A stretch of DNA of 57,033 bases from an uncultured Pelagibacteraceae bacterium (GTDB taxonomy: Bacteria > Pseudomonadota > Alphaproteobacteria > Pelagibacterales > Pelagibacteraceae): positions 1 to 57,033 of the forward strand of contig CACDFC010000006.1 of NCBI GenBank assembly GCA_902552035.1, given 5' to 3'. The notes under the pieces were generated by a model, which was not told where the DNA came from, ran no database searches, and saw only the letters and a list, made by a program, of their open reading frames with translations. Every line of letters begins with the position of its first letter. Position 1 is the stretch's first letter. Shown in pieces: positions 1-13,072 of the stretch. Both the position numbers and the translations under genes were made by a program.

Positions 1-703
1 AAAACTTATAGAAAAAAATTTGATTAAACCTAAAGCAAAGATTGGTTTAAATTCAATTCTTAATTTGTTTAGTAAATGGAGAGATGATTATGAAAAAAAA
101 CAAATTGGTCATATTAAACTTTTACAAACTGTACTAGATGAGTCAGGTTATAGTAAAATGCTTAAAAATAAGAAAGATTTAGAAAATGAAGATAGATTAG
201 AAAATATTAAGGAATTAATTGGTGCAATGAAAGAGTTTGATAACCTTGAAACTTTTTTAGAACATGTGTCGCTTTCTACTTCGATTGATGAAGATTGGGA
301 TGGACAAAAAATAAATTTAATGACAATGCATGCATCAAAGGGTCTTGAATTTGATGTAGTTTTTTTACCAGGTTGGGAAGAAGGCCTATTCCCACATCAA
401 AAATCAATGGATGAAAAAGGACAATTAGGTTTAGAAGAAGAAAGACGATTGGCTTACGTAGGAATTACAAGAGCAAAAAAAATATTAAACATCTCATTCT
501 CAATGAATAGATTTTACCAAGGAGATTGGATAGATTCTATTGCATCAAGATTTCTTGATGAACTTCCAGATGAAAATGTAAAAAAAAATAATACATTTGA
601 TGAAACGGAGGTTGATGATTTTGAATTTAATCAAGATAACGATTTCCAATCCGAAATTGAGAGTCCAGGATGGAAGAGATACCAAAAAAGAATAAAAAAT
701 TAA
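1..703 (+). CDS. uvrD: UvrD/PcrA-type DNA helicase, C-terminal part (5' end outside window)
   Basis: Superfamily 1A 3'-5' DNA helicase that removes the excised oligonucleotide in nucleotide excision repair and acts in mismatch repair. The reading frame is open to the window edge, so only the last ~234 residues are present; the TTG at 20 is an internal codon, not the start. Helicase motif V (TMHASKGLEFD) and motif VI (EEERRLAYVGITRAKK) are visible, with the alphaproteobacterial-style GWEEGLFPHQ between them. The C-terminus is acidic and low-complexity. One base separates the stop from the next start, so the two genes are probably co-transcribed. The family is clear; uvrD versus pcrA naming is convention. 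Confidence 0.9.
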   Translation, partial: KLIEKNLIKPKAKIGLNSILNLFSKWRDDYEKKQIGHIKLLQTVLDESGYSKMLKNKKDLENEDRLENIKELIGAMKEFDNLETFLEHVSLSTSIDEDWDGQKINLMTMHASKGLEFDVVFLPGWEEGLFPHQKSMDEKGQLGLEEERRLAYVGITRAKKILNISFSMNRFYQGDWIDSIASRFLDELPDENVKKNNTFDETEVDDFEFNQDNDFQSEIESPGWKRYQKRIKN

Positions 704-704
704 A

Positions 705-5238
<4,534 letters not shown>

Positions 5239-5293
5239 AAAATATATAAATTATAATTTTTATCAGATTATTTTATAATAACTAATTATTTAT

Positions 5294-6220
5294 TTAAGCT
5301 ATCGATCTTAAAAAATAGTTATTAACAAGGGCTTTGGGTAAAGTTTTACTTTTAATTTCAAGAATTGAATAGTTAGCATCATTAGCTAAAATTTTTCTTA
5401 AAACTTGATTTGTTAAATTATGTCCGCCTTGCGAACATTGAATATTTGCCAGCATTTTATAACCAGTTAAATATATATCTCCAATACAATCTAATATCTT
5501 ATGATTTACAAATTCTTTATTATTTCTAAGACCTTCTTCATTCAATATTTTATTACCTTTAACTACTACCGCGTTTTTTAGACTTCCACCTCTAGCTAAA
5601 TTCATTTTTTTTAATTTTTCTATATCATCATACAAACAAAAGGTTCTGGAAGACAATATTTTATCTATATCATCTTCATATACATTTATCATATTTCTTT
5701 GTTTACCTATTAAAGAATTTGGAAAATCTATCTCAAAGTCGATGGTTAAATTTACTCTGCTTGGTGAAATTTTGATATATTTTTCTCCTACAGAAAGTTT
5801 AATTTCTTTATCAATTTTTATTAATTTAATAGGCTGATCGCTTATTTCTAGTCCTACATCATCAATTAATTTTAAAAATTCTTTAGATGAACCATCCATT
5901 ATTGGGATCTCAGGTCCATTAACTTGTATAATTGCATTATCTATGCCTTTTACATAAAGAGCTGCCATCAAATGCTCAATTGTAGAAATCTTTACTCCAA
6001 ACTCGTTTGATATCGTGGTGCAGAAACTTGCTTCACTTACATTAAAAACATTAGGTATTATAATATTATTTTTTTTTAAATCGTTTCTAATAAATGTGAT
6101 TCCTGTATTAGGAGAAGATGGTAAAATTTTAACTTCTACTTTTTTACCAGAATGCAAACCGATACCATTGAATTTTGTCGGTTTTTTTATGGACTTCTGA
6201 TTTAATATATTTGAATTCAC
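5294..6220 (-). CDS. lpxC: UDP-3-O-acyl-N-acetylglucosamine deacetylase LpxC
   Basis: Zinc-dependent deacetylase and committed step of lipid A synthesis in the cytoplasm, which implies an LPS-bearing outer membrane. At 308 aa it is full length. The zinc ligands line up with the family: His83 in IEHLMAA, His240 and Asp244 in NHKILDCIGD, plus a catalytic His in GGHNLTNQ. The start codon is GTG. A 65-bp gap separates it from the truncated ftsA upstream, the largest spacer in this cluster. In related genomes ftsZ usually fills this slot; here it lies at the far end of the cluster. Confidence 0.97.
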   Translation of the reverse strand: MNSNILNQKSIKKPTKFNGIGLHSGKKVEVKILPSSPNTGITFIRNDLKKNNIIIPNVFNVSEASFCTTISNEFGVKISTIEHLMAALYVKGIDNAIIQVNGPEIPIMDGSSKEFLKLIDDVGLEISDQPIKLIKIDKEIKLSVGEKYIKISPSRVNLTIDFEIDFPNSLIGKQRNMINVYEDDIDKILSSRTFCLYDDIEKLKKMNLARGGSLKNAVVVKGNKILNEEGLRNNKEFVNHKILDCIGDIYLTGYKMLANIQCSQGGHNLTNQVLRKILANDANYSILEIKSKTLPKALVNNYFLRSIA

Positions 6221-6285
6221 AATGATGTTATAAATTGTTTATAAAAAACTATAAAAACAACTAATATTTCAAAAAAATGCGAATA

Positions 6286-6996
6286 TTATCTTAGGAAAAA
6301 TTTGAACAATCTCTCAAAAAAAGGATGTTTTTTACTGGTTTTTGGTACTATTTGAACTTCATTTTCATTCATGCCCATTATGGTTTTAATCCCCGCTCGA
6401 GAAATTTGCAGTTCTTCCGGTAAATCTTTTTCTAAAATTGATTCAAGATATTTAGAACAAATAAACTTATTAACCTTGATTTGATTTTTTTTTAGCAAGT
6501 TTTTGAAATTAAGAATATCTTCAGATGGATAGCATATAAAATTTAAAATAATTGAAAAATCTTCTGCACTAAAATTTTTCAAGATTTCAGTTTTTTTTAT
6601 CTTGTTAATATAAAAGTTCTCAAGGACTATATGTAGAATTGTAAGATTTTTATTTTGTTCAATAATTTGTTGCCTTGCATCTTGGATGAGATATTTAATA
6701 TCCTGATGAGTAACTTCTAAATTTTCTTTTTTTTTAAAAATATTTAATTTTATATTTATAGATTTATTAAGATCTAAAATTATATTTATTTCGTTTACAA
6801 ATTCTCCAATTTTTTTTTCAATTTTAATTATATTGTCTCTTATTATATTTGACAAATTTTCTAAACTCTCTCGACTCGAAAAATCAAGTGTTATAGAATT
6901 AGAATATTTATTTTCATAATTTGAGTTACATGCAGTAAAAATAATTTTTAGATTTTTAAATTCTAGAAAAACAAATATTTTATTATTTTTTATCAT
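6286..6996 (-). CDS. ftsA: Truncated FtsA-like division protein lacking the ATPase core
   Basis: FtsA normally tethers FtsZ filaments to the inner membrane. This 236-aa protein is about half the usual ~420 aa. Reading it against E. coli FtsA from memory, residues 1-60 resemble the start of subdomain 1A, ~69-130 resemble subdomain 1C (VTHQDIKYLIQDAR matches VTQEDV...AK, and LHIVLENFYIN matches LHVIPQEYAID), and ~145-185 resemble the rest of 1A. The phosphate-binding GTxK and DIGGGT motifs and all of domain 2 are absent. The end (~222-236, HPFFERLFKFFLR) looks like the membrane-targeting amphipathic helix. Its place after ftsQ, with a 14-bp overlap, supports the call. The frame is intact, so it is not an obvious pseudogene. 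Confidence 0.7.
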   Translation of the reverse strand: MIKNNKIFVFLEFKNLKIIFTACNSNYENKYSNSITLDFSSRESLENLSNIIRDNIIKIEKKIGEFVNEINIILDLNKSINIKLNIFKKKENLEVTHQDIKYLIQDARQQIIEQNKNLTILHIVLENFYINKIKKTEILKNFSAEDFSIILNFICYPSEDILNFKNLLKKNQIKVNKFICSKYLESILEKDLPEELQISRAGIKTIMGMNENEVQIVPKTSKKHPFFERLFKFFLR

Positions 6997-7675
6997 ATAT
7001 TATTACTTGGTCTTTAATTCTTAAATCAATAACATAATTACTTTTATCTTTATTTTTTTTTATTATTTTCTTTGATAGTAAAAGATTATGCCCTAGTTTT
7101 TTTGTTGGTAATTTTATTTTAATTCCATTTTTATTCTCCAAATCCCATCTACCACTAGGAAAATAATAAAACGATTTTATATCACTTAATTTAAATCCAT
7201 TTTTTTTAATATAAAATAAAAGGTTTAAAAATTTTTCTTTTTGATAATCACCAAAAAAATTAGGTATATCTTTTTCTAACTTTATCAAATCATTTTCGAT
7301 AATATTACCGTTTGATCCTAAATAATATTTTTTATTATTAATATTTATTTTTGCTAATAAAGATGTTTTTTTAATATTAATAATTAATGTGGATGGTAGT
7401 TTTTTTTTAATATCAAAGCTTTCAATAAAACTAATTCTATTAAAATTATCTTTAATCTTTTTTTTATTAATAAAAAAAATATTTTGTCCTATAAGGTTAC
7501 TTGTATTTTTTTCTATTATTTTTTTAAATTTAGTATCAATATTATAAACTTCAATATTTTTTACCAAATATATTTTGGATATTTCTAAAATTTTAGTATT
7601 ACTTATTGTAGTCAATAAAAAAAATAAAAATAAATAAAAAAATATTTTTGTTTTTTTATCTAAGTATAGATGCAT
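6983..7675 (-). CDS. ftsQ: Cell division protein FtsQ
   Basis: Bitopic inner-membrane divisome protein linking early and late division proteins. At 230 aa it is on the short side. A single membrane segment (about 10-27, FFYLFLFFLLTTI) follows a lysine-rich cytoplasmic start. A POTRA-like part follows (FIESFDIKKKLPSTLIINIKK fits the usual R-x-L-P-x-T-L-x-I-x pattern) and then the FtsQ beta domain, including GRWDLENKNGIKIKLP. It overlaps ddl by 20 bp and ftsA by 14 bp, consistent with translational coupling in the classical ddl-ftsQ-ftsA order. Confidence 0.88.
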   Translation of the reverse strand: MHLYLDKKTKIFFYLFLFFLLTTISNTKILEISKIYLVKNIEVYNIDTKFKKIIEKNTSNLIGQNIFFINKKKIKDNFNRISFIESFDIKKKLPSTLIINIKKTSLLAKININNKKYYLGSNGNIIENDLIKLEKDIPNFFGDYQKEKFLNLLFYIKKNGFKLSDIKSFYYFPSGRWDLENKNGIKIKLPTKKLGHNLLLSKKIIKKNKDKSNYVIDLRIKDQVIIYDKK

Positions 7676-8576
7676 CTCTTATCATCCATTTTATTAATTT
7701 GTAGAAATTAATATTATTATATTTTGCAATTTCGGGTACTAATGATAAAGATGTCATTCCAGGCTGTGTATTTAATTCTAATAAATAAAATTTATTTTTG
7801 TAAAATCTGAAATCCGATCGAGTTGTGCCTCTACATTTTAATAATTTATGAGCTTTAAAAGATATACTCATTACCTTCTCGTAATTTTTTTTCGATATTT
7901 CTGCTGGCATTATATGTTCTGTTTTCGCATTTTTATCGTATTTAGCACTATAATCATAAAATTTTCTTTTAGGTTTTAGTTCTATTGCGCCTAGCTTTTT
8001 GTTTCCCATAATTGCAGCCTGTATTTCTCTTCCTGGAATGTATTTCTCAATAATAATCTCTTTATTATCTTTTAGGTAAAAAATTTTCTTTAATAAGTTT
8101 TTTTTATTACAGATATAAACACCAACACTTGAACCTTCATTTATTGGTTTAATAACTACAGGAAAACCTAACTTTTTATTAATTTTCATTATAAGTTTTT
8201 TTTTTTTAATTTTATCTTTGAAATTAAATACAATGTACTTTGGTGTAAGAATATTGTTTTTGATAAATAATTTTTTTGAAAGGACTTTATCTATAGCCAA
8301 AGATGATGAGATTACACCTGAATGAGTATACTTTACCTTTTCTTTTTCTAAAATCGTTTGTATATAACCATCTTCGCCATATCTTCCGTGCAATGCATTG
8401 AATACAACAGAAGGTTTATATTTTTTTAGACTCGAGATAAAATTGCCATCTGGTTCAAATATTTTTGTTTTATATTTATTTTCCTTTAAGACTTTTGAAA
8501 CTGCTCTAGCACTTTTTAAACTTATCTCTCTCTCTTTTGAAAAACCCCCAGCTAATATTAATATTTTTTTGGACAT
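7656..8576 (-). CDS. ddl: D-alanine--D-alanine ligase
   Basis: ATP-grasp ligase that makes the D-Ala-D-Ala dipeptide added by MurF. At 306 aa it is normal length. Visible family features are the N-terminal GGFSKEREISL loop, HGRYGEDG, the ATP-grasp lysine segment VVIKPINEGSSVGV, EKYIPGREI, and the C-terminal LELNTQPGMTSLSLVP loop that binds metal and substrate. It lies three bases after murB and overlaps ftsQ, as in other murB-ddl-ftsQ clusters. Confidence 0.97.
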   Translation of the reverse strand: MSKKILILAGGFSKEREISLKSARAVSKVLKENKYKTKIFEPDGNFISSLKKYKPSVVFNALHGRYGEDGYIQTILEKEKVKYTHSGVISSSLAIDKVLSKKLFIKNNILTPKYIVFNFKDKIKKKKLIMKINKKLGFPVVIKPINEGSSVGVYICNKKNLLKKIFYLKDNKEIIIEKYIPGREIQAAIMGNKKLGAIELKPKRKFYDYSAKYDKNAKTEHIMPAEISKKNYEKVMSISFKAHKLLKCRGTTRSDFRFYKNKFYLLELNTQPGMTSLSLVPEIAKYNNINFYKLIKWMIRDASILR

Positions 8577-8579
8577 TGT

Positions 8580-9488
8580 TTATATTACCCTAACTATTTC
8601 TAGTTCTAGATCGATACCTGTTTTTTTCTTCACTTTATCTTTTACAAAATTGATTAAATTGTTCATATCATCAAAATTAGCATTATTTTCATTCACAAAA
8701 AAATTACAGTGTTTTTTTGAAATAGAAGCTCCTCCAAATTTTGTATCTAATGGAACTGACTCTTTAATTAATTCCCATACCTTTTTTTTTGTTTGGTTTA
8801 CAGGATTTTTAAATGTACTTCCGCTAGTTTTGATTTTTGAAGGTTGGGCTAAATTTTTTTTTGCTTTCATATCATTAATTTGCTTTTCAATTAATTGGAT
8901 ATTTCCTTTTTTTCCGCGAAAAGTAGCGCTTAAAAAAATAAGATCTTTTGAAAAATCACTTTTCCTGTAATCAAATTTAATTTTGCTTGTATTTATGGCT
9001 CTTATGTTTCCATCCATGTCAATAGCTTGCACTGATAGTAGTATATCTTTAAATTCATTTTTAAAACAACCTGCATTCATCTTAATACCTCCGCCAATAG
9101 AGCCAGGAATACAAGATAGAAACTCAAAACCGCTAATACCATTATTTTTTGCAAACTCAGATAGTTGTTTATCCGTTGAACTGCTTCCTGCAATTATAGT
9201 AGTTTCATCCTTAAGAGAAATATTACTAAACATCTTGCCAAGTTTTATTACTACACCTTCATAATCTTCGTCACTGAATAAAACATTAGAACCTGCTCCA
9301 ATAATAAATATTTTACCTCTGTTATTATACAATTTTAAAAAATTTTTTAATTCTGTGAGTGAACTTGGTTTAAAAAATATCTTACATTTTCCACCAATAT
9401 TAAACCAATTTGTTTGTTTAAGGTTTTTATCAAATTCTATATTTGCACTTATTTGCTTTGAAAATTCTTTAATATCTTCCAGGTTCAT
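8580..9488 (-). CDS. murB: UDP-N-acetylenolpyruvoylglucosamine reductase
   Basis: FAD/NADPH enzyme that reduces UDP-GlcNAc-enolpyruvate to UDP-MurNAc. At 302 aa it fits the shorter type II MurB. The FAD-binding region (IIGAGSNVLFSDEDYEGVVI), SCIPGSIGGGIKMNAGCF, and the catalytic Ser in SGSTFKNP are visible. The gene sits head-to-tail with murC, sharing one base (start and stop at 9488), so the two are likely translationally coupled. Confidence 0.97.
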   Translation of the reverse strand: MNLEDIKEFSKQISANIEFDKNLKQTNWFNIGGKCKIFFKPSSLTELKNFLKLYNNRGKIFIIGAGSNVLFSDEDYEGVVIKLGKMFSNISLKDETTIIAGSSSTDKQLSEFAKNNGISGFEFLSCIPGSIGGGIKMNAGCFKNEFKDILLSVQAIDMDGNIRAINTSKIKFDYRKSDFSKDLIFLSATFRGKKGNIQLIEKQINDMKAKKNLAQPSKIKTSGSTFKNPVNQTKKKVWELIKESVPLDTKFGGASISKKHCNFFVNENNANFDDMNNLINFVKDKVKKKTGIDLELEIVRVI

Positions 9489-10882
9489 TAAATTAAATTA
9501 GGTATCATTTTCATCCAATTAGAAATTGTGCCAGCGCCCATCCCAATAACTATACTTTGCCCATAAACACATTGTCTAACATATTTTGATAGTTCATATT
9601 GATCATTTATTAAAATTAGTTTCACATCTGAATTCTTTATAATTTCTTTTGCAAAATTGTCATAGTTAATTTTTGTTTTTGAAGTTTCACCAGCTTTATA
9701 TATTGGGCATAAAATTACCTCATCCGCATTTTTAAAAGATTTACTAAATTCCTTCCTTAAGTTTTTTACTCTTGAAATTCTATGAGGTTGAAAAACGCAA
9801 ATAATTTTTTTATTTTTATATACATCCTTCACACCATTAAGAACTTCACTTATTTCAGTTGGATGGTGGGCATAATCATCAATAAAGATTGCATCTCTGT
9901 ATTTAAATAAGAAACTAAAACGTCTTTGAACACCCTTAAAACTTTTTAAACCATTTTTTATAAAATCTTTTGATATTCCAACAGTTGAAGCAACTGCAGA
10001 AGCAGCTGTTGCATTTCTAATATTGTGCAGACCATTTAATGGGATTTTTATATTTTTTAGATATTTATCTTTTTTTCCAGGTATAGTAATTTTTATATCA
10101 AATTTGGAGTAATAAATATTTTGGGAAATGTTAAAAATTCTAAAATTTGATTTTTTATCAACTCCATATGTTAAAAAATTTGTATTTTTTAATTTAGACA
10201 ATATAGATTTGTTATTTTTATCATCTATACAAATAAAATTTTTTCCAAATGAGGGTGTTTTGTTTATAAAATTTATAAAATTTTTCTTTAAATTTTCTAA
10301 TGATTTATAATAATCTAAATGTTCTGAGTCTAAATTTGTAACAATTGAATAAGTCAGAGGTAGGTTTAAAAAACTCCCATCAGATTCATCAGACTCGAGA
10401 ATGCACCAATTGCTTTTTCCAAGCCTAGCAGAATTTTCAAAAGCATTCAAAATTCCACCATTTATCACTGTCGCATCTATATTTGATTTTGCAAAAATTG
10501 AACTAATTAAAGATGTTGTTGTAGTTTTTCCATGAGATCCGGCTACTACTATGTTTTTCATCAATGAAACTATATGTCCTAACATTTCACCTCTTTTATA
10601 TATTGGAAGCCCTCTTTTTTTTGCTTCTGTATACTCAGGATTATTTTTTTTAATTGCAGAAGATATAACTAAGATAGTAGAATTTTTAATATTTCTTTTA
10701 TTGTGCCCAAAAAAAACTTTAATTTTTTCTTTTTTTAAATTATCAGTATTTTTATTTGAAAATAAATCACTACCTTGAACTTTAAAACCTAGCCCTTTCA
10801 TTATAATTGCAAGACCATTCATTCCTATTCCACCAATACCAACGAAATGGATAAGTTCATTTTTAGCTAGTTTAATTTTCAT
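9488..10882 (-). CDS. murC: UDP-N-acetylmuramate--L-alanine ligase
   Basis: Adds L-Ala to UDP-MurNAc, the first of the Mur ligase steps. At 464 aa it is full length. Visible are the N-terminal Rossmann motif FVGIGGIGMNGLA, the ATP loop AGSHGKTTTTSL, the ligase motif ESDESDGSFL, HLDYY, and the C-terminal DDYAHHPTEI. It overlaps murG by 11 bp and abuts murB. Confidence 0.98.
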   Translation of the reverse strand: MKIKLAKNELIHFVGIGGIGMNGLAIIMKGLGFKVQGSDLFSNKNTDNLKKEKIKVFFGHNKRNIKNSTILVISSAIKKNNPEYTEAKKRGLPIYKRGEMLGHIVSLMKNIVVAGSHGKTTTTSLISSIFAKSNIDATVINGGILNAFENSARLGKSNWCILESDESDGSFLNLPLTYSIVTNLDSEHLDYYKSLENLKKNFINFINKTPSFGKNFICIDDKNNKSILSKLKNTNFLTYGVDKKSNFRIFNISQNIYYSKFDIKITIPGKKDKYLKNIKIPLNGLHNIRNATAASAVASTVGISKDFIKNGLKSFKGVQRRFSFLFKYRDAIFIDDYAHHPTEISEVLNGVKDVYKNKKIICVFQPHRISRVKNLRKEFSKSFKNADEVILCPIYKAGETSKTKINYDNFAKEIIKNSDVKLILINDQYELSKYVRQCVYGQSIVIGMGAGTISNWMKMIPNLI

Positions 10883-11948
10883 TTATTAAGTCAATTAATT
10901 TTTTATTTATATTATTCCAAGTGTTTTGATAAGAAATTTTACTTAAATTTTCTTTTTTAATATCATAATCTTTTTTATTTTCTATGATTTCTTTGAATAT
11001 GTTTATTATTTTATCAGTGCAATGATTATTTTGACTTACTAACCAACAAGAATTTTTTTTATTATAGAACTCAGCATTATAAAACTGATGATTATCTTTT
11101 GCATAAGGAAATGGTATAGCAATAAATGGAATATTAAAAAAAGTAAGTTCTGCTAAAGCTGATGCTCCGGAACGTGTTATAGCGATATCGAAGGTATTTA
11201 ATTTTTTATGTAAAATCTTATCATAATTAAAAAATTCATATTCTATATTTAATTTTTTGTACTCATTTTCTAATTCTTTATGGTTTTTTAAATTAAATAT
11301 TTGTTGATATAAGCTTATTTTACTAAATCTGTAAATTTTAATTATTACATCTTTGACCATTTTATCGAAAAAAAATGCACCTTGACTACCACCTAATACT
11401 AAAATTTTAATTGTATCTAATTTTTCTTTATTTTTTTTTTTTTCAAAGTTATATGTTTCTTTTCTCATTAAATTATTAATGACCGTAATCTTATTATAAA
11501 AATTTTTAGGAAAGTTTATTATTTTATCATGGTAACATATAATTTTTTTTGCATATTTAAGAATTACTTTATTTGATCTTCCAAGAACTATATTTGGCTC
11601 AAATAGAATAATTTTAATTTTAAATAATTTTGAGATTATACAAAGTGGTAATGACATATAGCCACCAGTGCTTATAAGAATATTGATTTTATTTTTTTTT
11701 AAAAAAAAAAAAGATTTAATTAATGAGAAAACGAATAAAATAAAAAATTTTGGAAACAAAAATATTGAATTATCAATTTTAGGAACATCAATTAATTCAA
11801 AAGGATATAAATTTTTATCTATAAAGTTAGTTCCTCTTTTATCTGTTACTAAGATTGTTTCAAAATTATTTTTTAAATGATCGAATATAATTAAAGAAGG
11901 TATTACATGTCCGCCTGATCCTCCAGTTGAAATTAATATTTTTTTCAC
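10872..11948 (-). CDS. murG: Lipid I N-acetylglucosaminyltransferase MurG
   Basis: Peripheral inner-membrane GT28 enzyme that adds GlcNAc to lipid I, giving lipid II. At 358 aa it is full length. Visible are the N-terminal glycine loop TGGSGGHVIPS, the second loop STGGYMSLP, the domain-linking LVLGGSQGA, and the C-terminal SGASALAELTFFNIPFIAIP and PYAKDNHQ. The ATG overlaps the ftsW stop by 4 bp and the gene overlaps murC by 11 bp. Confidence 0.96.
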   Translation of the reverse strand: MKKILISTGGSGGHVIPSLIIFDHLKNNFETILVTDKRGTNFIDKNLYPFELIDVPKIDNSIFLFPKFFILFVFSLIKSFFFLKKNKINILISTGGYMSLPLCIISKLFKIKIILFEPNIVLGRSNKVILKYAKKIICYHDKIINFPKNFYNKITVINNLMRKETYNFEKKKNKEKLDTIKILVLGGSQGAFFFDKMVKDVIIKIYRFSKISLYQQIFNLKNHKELENEYKKLNIEYEFFNYDKILHKKLNTFDIAITRSGASALAELTFFNIPFIAIPFPYAKDNHQFYNAEFYNKKNSCWLVSQNNHCTDKIINIFKEIIENKKDYDIKKENLSKISYQNTWNNINKKLIDLINEN

Positions 11949-13072
11949 AAATTACTTACCGTTCTTTTAGTTAAATTTAGTATTATACCTGATAACATAG
12001 CTGTACCTACAATTGATGAACCACCATAACTTATAAATGGTAGAGTCATTCCGGTAGTCGGCAAAATTCTTATATTTACACCAAAATGAATGTAAGTTTG
12101 TATTAACAAAATAGAAATTGATCCGGTTAAAATTAATTTTACTAGATTATCATTTTCATCATCAATTTTTTTGGCAATTGTAAAGGCCAAAAATAGATAA
12201 ACAAACATTATTAAAATTACCAAAATTATACCAAATTCTTCTGAGATAACAGAAACAATATAGTCAGTATGTGCCTCGGGTATTTTTGAATTTAGCTTGC
12301 CTTCTCCTAACCCTCTTCCAAAGAAACCACCATTGATTATTGCTTCTGATGCTCTCTCTGACTGATAATTATTACCTGTATTTGGATCAATAAAAGATAA
12401 TATTCTTTTTTTTATATAAAAAAATTTGGGAACAAATAAAACTAGATAAGATAGAAAAATTCCTATTATTGTAAAGAAAGAAAAAAAAATAAAAAGATTA
12501 ACACCTGATACAAATATTAACGAAAACCATGTTAATACAATTAATGTTGTTTGACCAATATCTGGCTGATTTATTAATAGTAAAATTACAGGTAGTGCAA
12601 CAATAAAACTTAACAAATATTTAGCATAGATTTTACTTAAATAGTTAGAGGATAAAATTACAGCAACTAACACTATAAAAAAAGGTTTTAAAATCTCTAT
12701 TGGTTGAAATCTTGGCAAAGTGCCGATATCTATCCATCTTCTGGAACCTTTGACTTCTGTTCCAAAGATTGGAACCATTAATAAAGCAATAAATGACAAA
12801 AAAAATAAGAATATACAGATTTTAATTAATTTAGTTTTTTCTAAAGAGGAAAAAAAAATAAATATAGCAAGCGATATTAGAATAAAAATCAAGTGTTTTA
12901 AAAAAAAATAATACGAATTTGTATTTAGCTTATCACTTGCAATTAAAGAGGTCGAAACTAAAGAAAAAAATAATCCCAAAGAAAATAAAAATATTATTAA
13001 TAACAAAATTATTTTATCTACACTTTTCCACCAATCATAATAAAATTTATGTAAATCAAATTTTTTTTTCAT
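11945..13072 (-). CDS. ftsW: Septal peptidoglycan polymerase FtsW (SEDS family)
   Basis: Multi-pass SEDS glycosyltransferase that polymerises lipid II at the septum together with FtsI. At 375 aa it has about ten hydrophobic segments. Motifs seen are GSRRWIDIG, QPDIGQTTL, GRGLGEGKLNSKIPEAHTDY, ISEEFG and the C-terminal PFISYGGSS. It sits between murD and murG, as in the standard dcw order, which favours FtsW over the elongation paralogue RodA. It overlaps both neighbours by 4 bp. Confidence 0.96.
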   Translation of the reverse strand: MKKKFDLHKFYYDWWKSVDKIILLLIIFLFSLGLFFSLVSTSLIASDKLNTNSYYFFLKHLIFILISLAIFIFFSSLEKTKLIKICIFLFFLSFIALLMVPIFGTEVKGSRRWIDIGTLPRFQPIEILKPFFIVLVAVILSSNYLSKIYAKYLLSFIVALPVILLLINQPDIGQTTLIVLTWFSLIFVSGVNLFIFFSFFTIIGIFLSYLVLFVPKFFYIKKRILSFIDPNTGNNYQSERASEAIINGGFFGRGLGEGKLNSKIPEAHTDYIVSVISEEFGIILVILIMFVYLFLAFTIAKKIDDENDNLVKLILTGSISILLIQTYIHFGVNIRILPTTGMTLPFISYGGSSIVGTAMLSGIILNLTKRTVSNL

